Shown here one piece after another: positions 26,208 through 34,813 of a stretch of 43,957 nt of DNA (within the stretch, counting starts at the first letter, position 1; each line of letters begins with the position of its first letter). Both the position numbers and the translations under genes were made by a program. Below the pieces are notes generated by a model. The model saw nothing but the letters and a program-made list of their open reading frames with translations. It searched no databases and was not told the origin of the DNA. This stretch comes from Psychrobacter sp. 5A.1 (lineage in GTDB: Bacteria > Pseudomonadota > Gammaproteobacteria > Pseudomonadales > Moraxellaceae), in contig NZ_JASDDJ010000025.1 of NCBI RefSeq assembly GCF_030407455.1, positions 1-43,957 on the forward strand, read 5' to 3'.

Positions 26208-27556
26208 TAAGACTGCCCTCCTTGTGAGCTGTTGTTTTGATTGTCCATGCCATTGACTGAAGGGTTGGAAGTAGCGGCAGCCAGCCTATTGTCTGGTTTG
26301 CGAAAGCGCAATCGATGCTGTACACGGCTGCCCCAATTCATATAAAGTGCCAATGCCATAAACCCTAAAATTAGCCATGCATACGCCCATACGCTGACAC
26401 TGTCTTTGCTCACTGCGTTTTTGAGTGAAATGATACCCAGCGCGCAGCTGACAAATAACAAGATAGAAGGAAAGAGACGCAACCAACGCCCTTGTCGTGG
26501 ACGTACTTGCGCAAGCGGCACTGCCAGCATAGGCGCGATAATCATCAACCACGGTAAGGCAAAACGATAGCCAAGCTCACCTTGAGCCGCACGTAATGCA
26601 TTGGTATTGTCCACTTGCGCGCTACCAGTCGCTGCTTGCCACAAAGGCCCAATTGCTTGGGTTTCGATATTGTCTTCGGTGATGATTTCCTGCGAAGACT
26701 CCGTCAAGGTAATGCGATAGCGATCAAAAGCGACTTGATTGTACTTTAGACTGCCTGCGCCGACTTCATAACGACGTCCTTGGAACAGATCCAGTTGGGT
26801 GATGCCACTGCTACCCGTGTCTACTTGCTCGGCACGCTTGGCCAGCGTAATTGTGTCTTTGCTGATGTTTTTTGCGCCACTATTGATAATATCTTTTGGT
26901 ATATCAGAGATGCCAATTTGCTCGGCTGTCTCTTTATCAATGGTATTATTCATATCAGTGGCAGTGGCACTAGTATTAACATTAGCATCGACACTGTTAG
27001 CAGCACTGCCTTTTGATGCAGGTTCAGACTGAATCAATATCACATCTTGCAGTTTTTTCTTATCATCGCTGAGACTACCCACGTATAAATGATAATTGCC
27101 GCTGCTGATAAACTCGTTTGGACGAATCAAATCAAACGCACTGGTCAACGCTTGCTGTTGCCACACTGCCTCAGACGAACGTACGCCCCAAGGTTTGCCA
27201 ACGATAGATAATGCGGCTTCACCAACGAACAAGGCCAATATCAATGGTGTTATCAATCGAGCAAGCTTACCGCGAGACACGCCACTGGCATTGATAACAG
27301 CCATTTCTTGATCGACATACAAGCGGCCAAACACCAACATCAAAGCGATAAAAAAGGCTAAAGGTAAAATCAACTCTAAAAAATACGGCAGGTTGTACCC
27401 AATGATCGTAAACAGCAGGCTGACATCCAAACGTCCCTCAGCCGCAATGCCAAAATAACGTATTAAACGACCGCCAAGCATCATTACCATTAAAAACCCC
27501 AACACCAAGGCAGTGGTCGAGGCAACTTGTCGAGTCATATAGCGGCGTAATATCAC
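26207..27556 (-). CDS. lptF: LPS export ABC transporter permease LptF
   Basis: LptF forms the LptB2FG transporter with LptG. The chain begins MILRRYMTRQVASTTALVLGFL and has DQEMAVINASGVSRGKL, the coupling segment typical of LptF/G, and six membrane helices. I chose the GTG at 27556, which gives 449 residues, because it matches family N-termini and AAGAG lies upstream; an in-frame start at 27661 would add 35 non-conserved residues. E. coli LptF has 366 residues. Much of the excess is an Asn/Asp/Thr/Ser-rich insert at about 177-233 in the periplasmic jellyroll. The stop overlaps the lptG start. Confidence 0.94.
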   Translation of the reverse strand: MILRRYMTRQVASTTALVLGFLMVMMLGGRLIRYFGIAAEGRLDVSLLFTIIGYNLPYFLELILPLAFFIALMLVFGRLYVDQEMAVINASGVSRGKLARLITPLILALFVGEAALSIVGKPWGVRSSEAVWQQQALTSAFDLIRPNEFISSGNYHLYVGSLSDDKKKLQDVILIQSEPASKGSAANSVDANVNTSATATDMNNTIDKETAEQIGISDIPKDIINSGAKNISKDTITLAKRAEQVDTGSSGITQLDLFQGRRYEVGAGSLKYNQVAFDRYRITLTESSQEIITEDNIETQAIGPLWQAATGSAQVDNTNALRAAQGELGYRFALPWLMIIAPMLAVPLAQVRPRQGRWLRLFPSILLFVSCALGIISLKNAVSKDSVSVWAYAWLILGFMALALYMNWGSRVQHRLRFRKPDNRLAAATSNPSVNGMDNQNNSSQGGQS

Positions 27557-28035
27557 AATGGGTACTCTTAAACAGTTGGTATGCGCGTGAGTGATTGAGA
27601 ATTTATCGTCAAATTCAAGCGGCACGGTGACGCATAATGGGCATGATATTGAATCAGTCAAATACTCAAATAATAGTAAACGTTACCGAGCGACTGATTA
27701 GTCACACTCCATAAACACAAGCGACAGATATAACCGTCAATGCTAGCATGTTTTGGCCAAAAATGGCTGTGAAATGTGTTTGAAAACATTACGCACACCT
27801 TGCTGATAGCGCATTATTGTCAATGAGTGCAAAATATATCAAATATTGAATAAAGGAGGGATTACGTCCTAAATAACATCTGATGAATCACGTTTCTTCC
27901 GTTACGTTTTTTCTTTGGTTATTTTGGAAAACTTTGTTTGTCATTCGTATCCTTGAGGGTGTATCTCTGGTATAAATTGCTAGACTGAATGGGATTCAAA
28001 AATATTTTTATATCACCCAACGGAGCATACTAAGA
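27557..28035. other. Divergent intergenic region lptF / isochorismatase gene
   Basis: This 479-bp region must hold promoters for lptFG (minus) and the hydrolase (plus). A TGGTATAAAT box near 27969 could be an extended -10 for the hydrolase. On the minus strand TTGACG near 27747 is a possible -35 for lptF. I see no gene in it. Confidence 0.4.
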
Positions 28036-28653
28036 ATGTATAAAACCACTTCAACACCTGCTACTTTACTTGAACTCGCTGGCGGCACATTTGATACCCT
28101 TGATTGGTCAAATTGCGCCATCGTCCTTATCGACTATCAAAACGAATATGTCGATGGTGCGATGCCATTAGGACAAGCTTGCACCAACGCCATCGCCAAT
28201 GCGCGCTTACTGCTTGATAAAGCCCGCGCACAGGCCATCCCTGTCTTTCATATCGCTCATCACGGTGAGGATAACGGTAATGTCTTTGATCCTTTATCTT
28301 CCAATGTCGAGATTATCGAGCAATTACAGCCACATGATGGCGAAACAGTGATTACCAAAAAGCATCCCAATTCCTTTCACGACACACAGCTTCAAGCACT
28401 TATTACAGCGGCACAAAAAAAGCAGATTATTTTTGCGGGTTTTATGAGCCATATGTGTGTCAGCTCAACCGCCCGCGCCGCATTTGATTTAGGCTTTGAC
28501 AGTTTTGTGTGCCATGATGCCTGTGCCACTCGCGATCTACCGAGCGCTACAAGAGACACGATCAGCGCTGAAGTCATGCACGATACTGCGATGGCAGCGC
28601 TGCAAGACAGATTTGCCGCGATGGTAACGACTGACGAGCTGGTTAATGGCTAA
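28036..28653 (+). CDS. Isochorismatase-family cysteine hydrolase
   Basis: The 205-residue protein has the catalytic triad pattern of this superfamily: Asp33 in IVLIDYQNEY, a Lys in ITKKHPNSFHDT (108 or 109), and Cys141 in FMSHMCVSSTARAAFDLGF, followed by the typical DACATRDLP. Members hydrolyse isochorismate, nicotinamide, N-carbamoyl compounds or other amides. The exact substrate cannot be read from these motifs, and no siderophore or nicotinamide genes are nearby. It lies alone, 224 bp upstream of pepA. Confidence 0.9.
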   Translation: MYKTTSTPATLLELAGGTFDTLDWSNCAIVLIDYQNEYVDGAMPLGQACTNAIANARLLLDKARAQAIPVFHIAHHGEDNGNVFDPLSSNVEIIEQLQPHDGETVITKKHPNSFHDTQLQALITAAQKKQIIFAGFMSHMCVSSTARAAFDLGFDSFVCHDACATRDLPSATRDTISAEVMHDTAMAALQDRFAAMVTTDELVNG

Positions 28654-28877
28654 TATGTAGGCCTCATCGCAGAATGATCATGCAATCATAAAGTGATCGC
28701 GTCAGTTAGCACAGCACGATAATTCAAATGGATTACCTAGGCCTTGCTAACTGCGCCCTATTATCGCAATATGCTACACTGTTGTGATTGCTCGACAGAC
28801 CAAATAATCTAATAATTTAACAGGTATAAGCAATCACACAAATTCTATAATTTCATGACTCTAATAAGGATAACTAG

Positions 28878-30524
28878 ATGAATATTAAATTATCTCAGCA
28901 TTTACCAAAGACTCATACACAAAAAATTCTAAAAAAAGAAGCCAAGAGCAAAGATGAAGCTTGTTTGGTCGTGTTAGTCGATGATAAGAAAAATATCTTG
29001 GCTGAATCTGCTCTAACCGATTACACGGCACGTATTGAGCAATTGATTGACGTGTCACACTTTAAAGGGAAAGCTGGTGAAACGGTTGTCGATTATGCAT
29101 TGGCAGGTGACAAAAAAACCACCAAGCAAAACCCTGTACAACTATTATTAGTCGGTGTGGGTAATACGGATAAGTTCAACAACACTGTCCTGCAAAAAAT
29201 TGCTAATACTATTTATAGCAGCACGCAAAAGCGGGTGTCGTCTATCACTGTCGCATTGGGTGATGCACTAGAAGAAAATCACTTCGGTCAATTTGCGCTT
29301 AATCTGTTGGCAGCGAGCTACCGCTTTGATAAATATAAATCTGAACAAGCCACGCCAATACTAACTGATATCTACCTAGTTGCTGATGCTGCATTACAGC
29401 CTGCGCTCGCATTTGCTCAGTCAGTATTTGCAGGTCAAAGTCTGACTCGCGATGTGGCCAATGAGCCAGGTAATATTTGTTTCCCAGCGTACATGGCTGG
29501 GCAAGCACAACTGCTGGCAAAAACCTATCCTGATCTACTAACGGTTAAGGTATTGGGTGAAGATGAGATGGCCGCGCTAGGTATGCATTGCTTCTTAGCA
29601 GTCGCGCAAGGCTCTACCAAAGAAGGTCAGCTGGTGCTCATGGAGTATCGCGGTAAATCCAACTTCAGTAGTGATGCTGGCTCTACCAAAGCAACGACTA
29701 ACAGTGCAAAAGTCAGCGGTGGTCTAAAAGCATTGGCTGATAAACTGCCAACCAAAAAAGCGGTTAAAACCAACGATGCAAATGTGCAAGTAGCAAATGA
29801 TGATGCTCCTATCGTATTGGTCGGTAAAGGCGTAACCTTTGATTCAGGCGGTATCTCAATCAAGCCCGGTGCGGCGATGGATGAGATGAAGTTTGATATG
29901 GGTGGCTCAGCCTCAGTACTTGGCACAATCAAAGCATTGTGTGAAGCACGTCTACCAATCAACGTAGTCGGCGCGCTAGCTTGTGCTGAAAACATGCCAT
30001 CAGGTGATGCGACGCGTCCAGGTGATATCGTCAAAGCAATGAATGGTCTATCGGTTGAAATCTTGAATACTGATGCTGAAGGTCGTTTAGTATTGGCAGA
30101 TACTTTATGCTACGTACAGCGCTATCAGCCAAAAGCTATCATTGATGTTGCAACCTTGACTGGCGCTTGTGTGGTTGCACTCGGTAGTGTTCGCTCGGCT
30201 GTCTTTAGTAATGATGAAGACGTATTGTTTGACTTAGAAAATGCCAGTAACTTATCAGGCGATCTCATCTGGCATATGCCGTTAGATGACGAATATCAAG
30301 CGCAGCTCGAATCGCCTATCGCTGACTTGCAAAACATCGGTGGTAAAGGTGCAGGTGCTGTCACTGCTGCTTGCTTCTTGTCTCGCTTCGTAGAAGAAGG
30401 TCAAGCATGGGCGCATTTAGACATCGCTGGTACCGCATGGAACTCAGGTAAAGACAAAGCTGCAACTGGTCGTCCAGTACCACTATTTATGCAATATCTA
30501 AAAAATAGCGCAGACATGGTTTAG
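28878..30524 (+). CDS. pepA: Leucyl aminopeptidase (M17 family, PepA)
   Basis: PepA is a hexameric cytoplasmic two-metal aminopeptidase; in E. coli it also binds DNA for Xer recombination at plasmid sites and for carAB control. Metal and active-site motifs are present: VGKGVTFDSGGISIKPGAAMDEMKFDMGG, NTDAEGRLVLADTL and the preceding DVANEPGN. At 548 residues it is about 45 longer than E. coli PepA (503). The excess is a Lys/Ala/Thr-rich insert at about 258-308, immediately before the first metal-binding motif. It is followed 7 bp later by holC, as in E. coli (pepA-holC). Confidence 0.95.
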   Translation: MNIKLSQHLPKTHTQKILKKEAKSKDEACLVVLVDDKKNILAESALTDYTARIEQLIDVSHFKGKAGETVVDYALAGDKKTTKQNPVQLLLVGVGNTDKFNNTVLQKIANTIYSSTQKRVSSITVALGDALEENHFGQFALNLLAASYRFDKYKSEQATPILTDIYLVADAALQPALAFAQSVFAGQSLTRDVANEPGNICFPAYMAGQAQLLAKTYPDLLTVKVLGEDEMAALGMHCFLAVAQGSTKEGQLVLMEYRGKSNFSSDAGSTKATTNSAKVSGGLKALADKLPTKKAVKTNDANVQVANDDAPIVLVGKGVTFDSGGISIKPGAAMDEMKFDMGGSASVLGTIKALCEARLPINVVGALACAENMPSGDATRPGDIVKAMNGLSVEILNTDAEGRLVLADTLCYVQRYQPKAIIDVATLTGACVVALGSVRSAVFSNDEDVLFDLENASNLSGDLIWHMPLDDEYQAQLESPIADLQNIGGKGAGAVTAACFLSRFVEEGQAWAHLDIAGTAWNSGKDKAATGRPVPLFMQYLKNSADMV

Positions 30525-30531
30525 TCAATTT

Positions 30532-31032
30532 ATGAAAATTAGCTTTTATGTTTTAAGCGAGAGTAAAGCCCAAGACTTCTTGGGCTTTATTTGTCAATTG
30601 ACCCAAACGGCACTCAATAAAAGCACGCAGTCACTGCTGATTCTTATCGAAGATGATGCGTTACTGTCGTCGCTTGATGAGGCGTTTTGGGCACAAGAGG
30701 CCACGAGCTTTATACCACATCAATGCCTTTTGGATACAGGTGCGAAAGGTACTGATACTGAAGGCATTAATGTGGATACTGTTACTGCCCATACTAATCA
30801 CGAATCGCTAGCACCTGTTCTACTTGGCAACCATATGCCAGCCGATTTCAAGGGAATCGTGCTCAATACTACGATACATCCCGTGAATACTTTTATGGCA
30901 GCGACTAGTAACGCGCAACCAACTCGAGTGCTTGAGCTGATAAAACCTGATGCGATCAGTGTTGAAGAAGGTCGTAATAAGTATAAAGCTTATCAACAAT
31001 TAGGCTATGAGCTGACTCATTTTAAGGTTTAA
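30532..31032 (+). CDS. holC: DNA polymerase III chi subunit HolC
   Basis: HolC links the clamp loader to SSB through the psi subunit. The sequence fits the family: MKISFYVLSESKAQDFLGFICQLTQTALNKSTQSLLILIEDDALLSSLDEAFWAQEATSFIPHQ, and the C-terminal YKAYQQLGYELTHFKV. It has 166 residues against 147 in E. coli. The excess is a polar insert at about 69-92 (DTGAKGTDTEGINVDTVTAH). It lies 7 bp after pepA; valS, which follows holC in E. coli, is absent here. Confidence 0.9.
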   Translation: MKISFYVLSESKAQDFLGFICQLTQTALNKSTQSLLILIEDDALLSSLDEAFWAQEATSFIPHQCLLDTGAKGTDTEGINVDTVTAHTNHESLAPVLLGNHMPADFKGIVLNTTIHPVNTFMAATSNAQPTRVLELIKPDAISVEEGRNKYKAYQQLGYELTHFKV

Positions 31033-31387
31033 TTCCACACCTAATCACTAGGGCATGTCCTCACTCTGACCCCTAAATAGTGAACGAGCTAAAACCTCTG
31101 CATTGTTCACGATAAACAATATCTCCTACTTTCTCATACTGCGTTCTGTAACAGACCTATCCGCTTAGACAGGTATGGGTTAAAGGTAGGCGCTTATCTA
31201 AAAAAGTGCTACTATCCTTTTATTGGTTTTTTTGTTTTTTTTATAAATGTCTTATTTATAGCCAAAACCATTTAAAGCAAGTGTCAGACAACCAAACACG
31301 GATAGTACATTAACTGTATGAAGCGAAATGATCGCTATCATCACTGACCAATGCTTTGGCTATATTAACTAAATTAAGGATGTATAG
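31033..31387. other. 355-bp intergenic region holC-sstT
   Basis: It contains TAGGGCATGTCCTCA at 31049-31063, resembling repeat ends near 13858 and 16288. The sstT promoter must lie toward its right end. I see no gene or clear terminator. Confidence 0.4.
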
Positions 31388-32590
31388 ATGCGTTCATTAG
31401 TTGCGATGTACCAGCGTATAGGGCTGGTTCCGCTTATTATTATTGGTTTGATTTTAGGGATATTAATCGGTTGGCTCGCGCCAAGTGTCGGGATTGCCTT
31501 AGGCTTGCTTGGTACATTATTTGTGGGTGCGCTAAAAGCAGTGGCCCCTATATTGGTATTTGTTTTGGTCATGTCTGCGATTAGCCAACACCGCAGTGGC
31601 AATGAAGTTTATGTCAAACCAGTGCTTATCATGTATATGTTCGGCACTTTTTTGGCGGCATTAACAGCGGTAGGAGCGAGCTTTTTATTTCCAACCGAAT
31701 TGGTATTGGTCAATGCTACGATTGAGCAAATACCACCAGCCAATCTAAAAGAAGTATTAACCAACCTACTGATGAATTTGGTGGCGAATCCTGTCAGTGC
31801 CATCGCTGACGCCAACTATATCGGTATCTTAGCATGGGCTGTCATCATTGGTTTTGCATTGCGTCAAGCCAGCGATACCGCACGTACCGTGGTTGGTGAT
31901 TTTTCTGATGCCATCTCACAAGTGGTGAAATGGGTTATTGCTCTAGCGCCTTTTGGTATCTTAGGTTTGGTCGCCAATACCGTCGCTGAGACAGGTTTTG
32001 CTTCTTTGGCAGGTTATGCGCGTATTTTGATGGTGCTGATCGGTTGTATGCTGTTCATCGCTCTGATTGCCAACCCTATTATCGTGCTGATCAAAACGGG
32101 CAAAAACCCGTATCCGCTAGTATTTACATGCTTACGTGAGTCAGGTATTACCGCATTCTTTACGCGCAGTTCAGCGGCCAACATTCCTGTCAACATGAAC
32201 CTTGCTCGTAAACTGGGTCTGCACGAAGACACTTATTCAGTGACCATTCCGCTAGGTGCCACCATCAACATGGCAGGTGCAGCGATTACGATTAACGTCT
32301 TAACGCTTGCAGCGGCACATACTTTGGGTATCGAAGTAACGTTTGCGTCTGCGCTTCTACTCAGTCTGGTTGCTACGATCAGTGCTTGCGGTGCTTCTGG
32401 TGTCGCTGGTGGCTCATTGCTACTCATTCCACTAGCCGCAAGCTTATTTAGTATTCCAAACGACATTGCTATGCAAGTGGTTGCGATCGGCTTCATCATC
32501 GGTGTGATCCAAGATTCAGCAGAAACAGCGCTGAACTCGTCAACCGACGTGCTATTCACAGCAGCCGCTGATCCGACGTATTCTCGTTAA
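31388..32590 (+). CDS. sstT: Serine/threonine:Na+ symporter SstT
   Basis: SstT takes up L-serine and L-threonine with sodium across the inner membrane (dicarboxylate/amino acid:cation symporter family). The 400-residue protein matches the E. coli length (414) and shows the family hairpin and binding motifs: [63 protein letters not shown] and [19 protein letters not shown]. About eight membrane segments are apparent. It stands alone, with a terminator downstream. Confidence 0.95.
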   Translation: MRSLVAMYQRIGLVPLIIIGLILGILIGWLAPSVGIALGLLGTLFVGALKAVAPILVFVLVMSAISQHRSGNEVYVKPVLIMYMFGTFLAALTAVGASFLFPTELVLVNATIEQIPPANLKEVLTNLLMNLVANPVSAIADANYIGILAWAVIIGFALRQASDTARTVVGDFSDAISQVVKWVIALAPFGILGLVANTVAETGFASLAGYARILMVLIGCMLFIALIANPIIVLIKTGKNPYPLVFTCLRESGITAFFTRSSAANIPVNMNLARKLGLHEDTYSVTIPLGATINMAGAAITINVLTLAAAHTLGIEVTFASALLLSLVATISACGASGVAGGSLLLIPLAASLFSIPNDIAMQVVAIGFIIGVIQDSAETALNSSTDVLFTAAADPTYSR

Positions 32591-32631
32591 TTTATAGAAA
32601 GTTAAACGCTATAAATAAAGAAGCTAAAAAT

Positions 32632-32667
32632 AAAAAAGGGCCCAGTTTATCATTGAGGCCCTTTTTT
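32632..32667. terminator. Bidirectional intrinsic terminator after sstT
   Basis: AAAAAAGGGCC (32632-32642) pairs with GGCCCTTTTTT (32657-32667). It lies between the convergent sstT and the hypothetical gene ending at 32683 and can serve both. Confidence 0.85.
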
Positions 32668-32682
32668 ATTGGCTATTATTTA

Positions 32683-33222
32683 TTAGTGTCGTGGCAGCTT
32701 ACCAAGAGACCAGTACACAAATATAGACGCTAATGAAATAAACAGCATGAAATATCTTAATCGTTTTTTATCACTCTCAAGTATTGCCACAGTGTCGTCA
32801 TAACTACGTATAACTTTATCTTCTGACTCTAAAGTGACCACCTGCAGCCTGTTATTGGACCAACTTGGAAAACCGTCTTGTTCATACCATCCAACAGTGG
32901 CCATCTGACCAATATAGGGCTCAAAATCTTCATTTGAACCACAACTGCGGTCAGATGTACCAAAAAATGCTTGTGAATATGCGCAGGAAAACTCCAGTAT
33001 TGTTTTAGTCTTTTTATCATAAAAAGCCAAATATTGGTGCATCGACTTTGAGTCAGGATCAGGCCTTACTCTCAAAACATCTAGCTTGCCAGAATAATAA
33101 TTTAGCTCGTTTTCCTTGGGAAAGCTCATATCAGGATATGCCGTCATTAGCACACCACTCACAACAAATAAATTTACAGCAAGAAAGAAATCGAGTTTTC
33201 TAATAGGAGTAATTTTTACCAC
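32683..33222 (-). CDS. Hypothetical membrane protein in the cbpAM cluster
   Basis: I do not recognise this 179-residue protein. One membrane segment lies near the N-terminus (about 10-28) and one near the C-terminus (about 155-172). The middle (about 30-150) is a periplasmic or cytoplasmic domain with two Cys (SCAYSQAFFGTSDRSC) and GQMATVGWYEQDGF. The start lies 3 bp after the cbpM stop, so it is very probably co-transcribed with cbpM. The arrangement loosely recalls DUF3592-like proteins, but I cannot assign it. Confidence 0.82.
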   Translation of the reverse strand: MVKITPIRKLDFFLAVNLFVVSGVLMTAYPDMSFPKENELNYYSGKLDVLRVRPDPDSKSMHQYLAFYDKKTKTILEFSCAYSQAFFGTSDRSCGSNEDFEPYIGQMATVGWYEQDGFPSWSNNRLQVVTLESEDKVIRSYDDTVAILESDKKRLRYFMLFISLASIFVYWSLGKLPRH

Positions 33223-33225
33223 TAA

Positions 33226-33546
33226 TTATTTCACCTCAATATCCACTTCAATCACTGGTGCTTGCAGGTCTAGTTGGCGTTTTAATTGGCGTAACTGCTC
33301 CACCTCATCTAACAGCTCAAGTATCAGACCAATCGCAGGGACACTGGCTTCAAAGTCGCGGCTAAGTCGTGAGGCACGGCGCACAGTCGTCAGCTGATAA
33401 CCAGTAAACTGCTCTCGTTCTGGCACATCATATTCAATAATATTTTCTTCAATCAATTCGATAACCCATTGGCGCTCTTGGCCACAGGCAGATACTAGCT
33501 CATCTAAGCTCATGATAATATCGGTCAATTCAGGCGAGTGTTTCAT
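33226..33546 (-). CDS. cbpM: Chaperone modulator CbpM
   Basis: CbpM binds the J-domain of CbpA and inhibits both its co-chaperone and DNA-binding activity. The 106-residue protein has the MerR-like N-terminal fold (MSLDELVSACGQERQWVIELIEENIIEY, then FTGYQLTTVRRASRLSRDFEASVPAIGLILELLDEVEQLRQLKRQL), which matches CbpM. It lies downstream of cbpA with a 120-bp gap, the order seen in E. coli, and directly upstream of an unknown membrane protein gene. Confidence 0.9.
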   Translation of the reverse strand: MKHSPELTDIIMSLDELVSACGQERQWVIELIEENIIEYDVPEREQFTGYQLTTVRRASRLSRDFEASVPAIGLILELLDEVEQLRQLKRQLDLQAPVIEVDIEVK

Positions 33547-33666
33547 AGCTATTATCCTCGTTTGCGCTTTATTTCATCGTTATCGTATGGTCTTCATCTC
33601 TGTTGCAGTGGTATCAGATTGTTATTAAGCACTGTCATTAAACTGTTACCAAGCCAAGCATTTCCA

Positions 33667-34662
33667 TTAGCGTTCTATACTCGTCTCAGCAAAGGCCTGT
33701 TTTAATTGCTCATAAGCTTGGCTAGCAGCCTCAGTATTGATATCAGGATTAACAATATTCAGGGTCAAATATAAATCCCCCACTTGCTTGGCTGGAATGC
33801 CTTTACCTTTTAGTCGTAGATTGCTGCCAGATTTACTGTTTTTAGGAATGGTCACGCCAAGCTTTCCTGCAGGCGTACTGACAGTTGTTTTGTCGCCCAA
33901 AGCCGCTTCCCATGGCGCTATATTGACAGTCTGATAGACATCAGCCCCTTCTATTCGGATGTTATCTGCATGCAGGATTTTGACTTTTAGAAATAAATCA
34001 CCGTTTTTACCACGACCAGCACCCGCCGCACCTTGTCCTGCTAGGCGAATCTGTTTGCCATCAGTGATGCCTTTAGGAATTTTAATTTTGAGCGTCTTAT
34101 TATCATAATCTACGCTGCCATTGGTCTGACGAACAGGTACGTTTAATTTGATACTGTAGTCGTCACCATTATAGACCGAGGCCAAATCAACCGTAATCTC
34201 TGCATGTTGGTCTAGACCTTTGCTATCTTGCGACCCAAAGCCGCCACGTTGTGATTGGCCACCAGCTTGACCGTTAGTCGAGCCACGCGCGCCATGACCA
34301 AATGCTGAAAAAATATCATCGAAACGGAAACCACCATCGCCATAGGCTTCGCCATCACCGAACTGGTCTTTGACATCTTCCCAACGGAATCCACCCTGAC
34401 CACTGCCCGCAGACTGACCAGAAAAACCACCACTTTGACCAGCGAAAGGATTGTCTAGCATGGCATCATATTCAGCACGCTTGTCTTTGTCTCTGATGGT
34501 CTCGTAGGCATTATTAATTTCCGCAATCTTATTATCAGCATCCAGATGGTCGCTGACATCAGGATGATATTGACGAACGAGCTTACGGTATTTTTTTTTG
34601 ATATCGGCGTCTGAGGCGTCTTTTTTGACCCCTAAAATGTCATAGTAGTTTTTCTCTGCCAT
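33667..34662 (-). CDS. cbpA: Curved DNA-binding protein / DnaJ-class co-chaperone CbpA
   Basis: CbpA is a DnaJ paralogue that stimulates DnaK and binds curved DNA. The J-domain (residues 1-70, NYYDILGVKKDASDADIKKKYRKLVRQYHPDVS) contains the HPD motif. A Gly/Phe/Ser/Gln-rich linker follows (about 75-160), then two beta-sandwich substrate domains (IPKGITDGKQIRLAGQGAAGAGRGKNGDLFLKVKI and IPKNSKSGSNLRLKGKGIP), and no zinc-finger domain, as expected for CbpA. I chose ATG 34662, with GAGGA upstream, giving 331 residues; an upstream in-frame start at 34710 adds 16 unrelated residues. Confidence 0.93.
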   Translation of the reverse strand: MAEKNYYDILGVKKDASDADIKKKYRKLVRQYHPDVSDHLDADNKIAEINNAYETIRDKDKRAEYDAMLDNPFAGQSGGFSGQSAGSGQGGFRWEDVKDQFGDGEAYGDGGFRFDDIFSAFGHGARGSTNGQAGGQSQRGGFGSQDSKGLDQHAEITVDLASVYNGDDYSIKLNVPVRQTNGSVDYDNKTLKIKIPKGITDGKQIRLAGQGAAGAGRGKNGDLFLKVKILHADNIRIEGADVYQTVNIAPWEAALGDKTTVSTPAGKLGVTIPKNSKSGSNLRLKGKGIPAKQVGDLYLTLNIVNPDINTEAASQAYEQLKQAFAETSIER

Positions 34663-34813
34663 GTTATTAGTCCTCAAAATAAAAGCATGTTGATGATACT
34701 GGTATGCCAATTTTAAACGGTATAGTGTGACAGCTTATTTGACTGCGACATATCAGGTTGTGGCGATGACCTAATTATAATAGCAATAATAAATAAAGAC
34801 GGTCGTATAAATA

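Noticed and set aside
27557..27661. 35-residue N-terminal extension of lptF
   Set aside because: Family N-termini begin at the IxRRYxTR segment, and a GTG with AAGAG upstream sits exactly there.
28036..28653. Nicotinamidase (PncA) or a siderophore isochorismatase
   Set aside because: The metal-binding Asp/His pattern of nicotinamidase is not clear and no siderophore genes are present, so only the superfamily is called.
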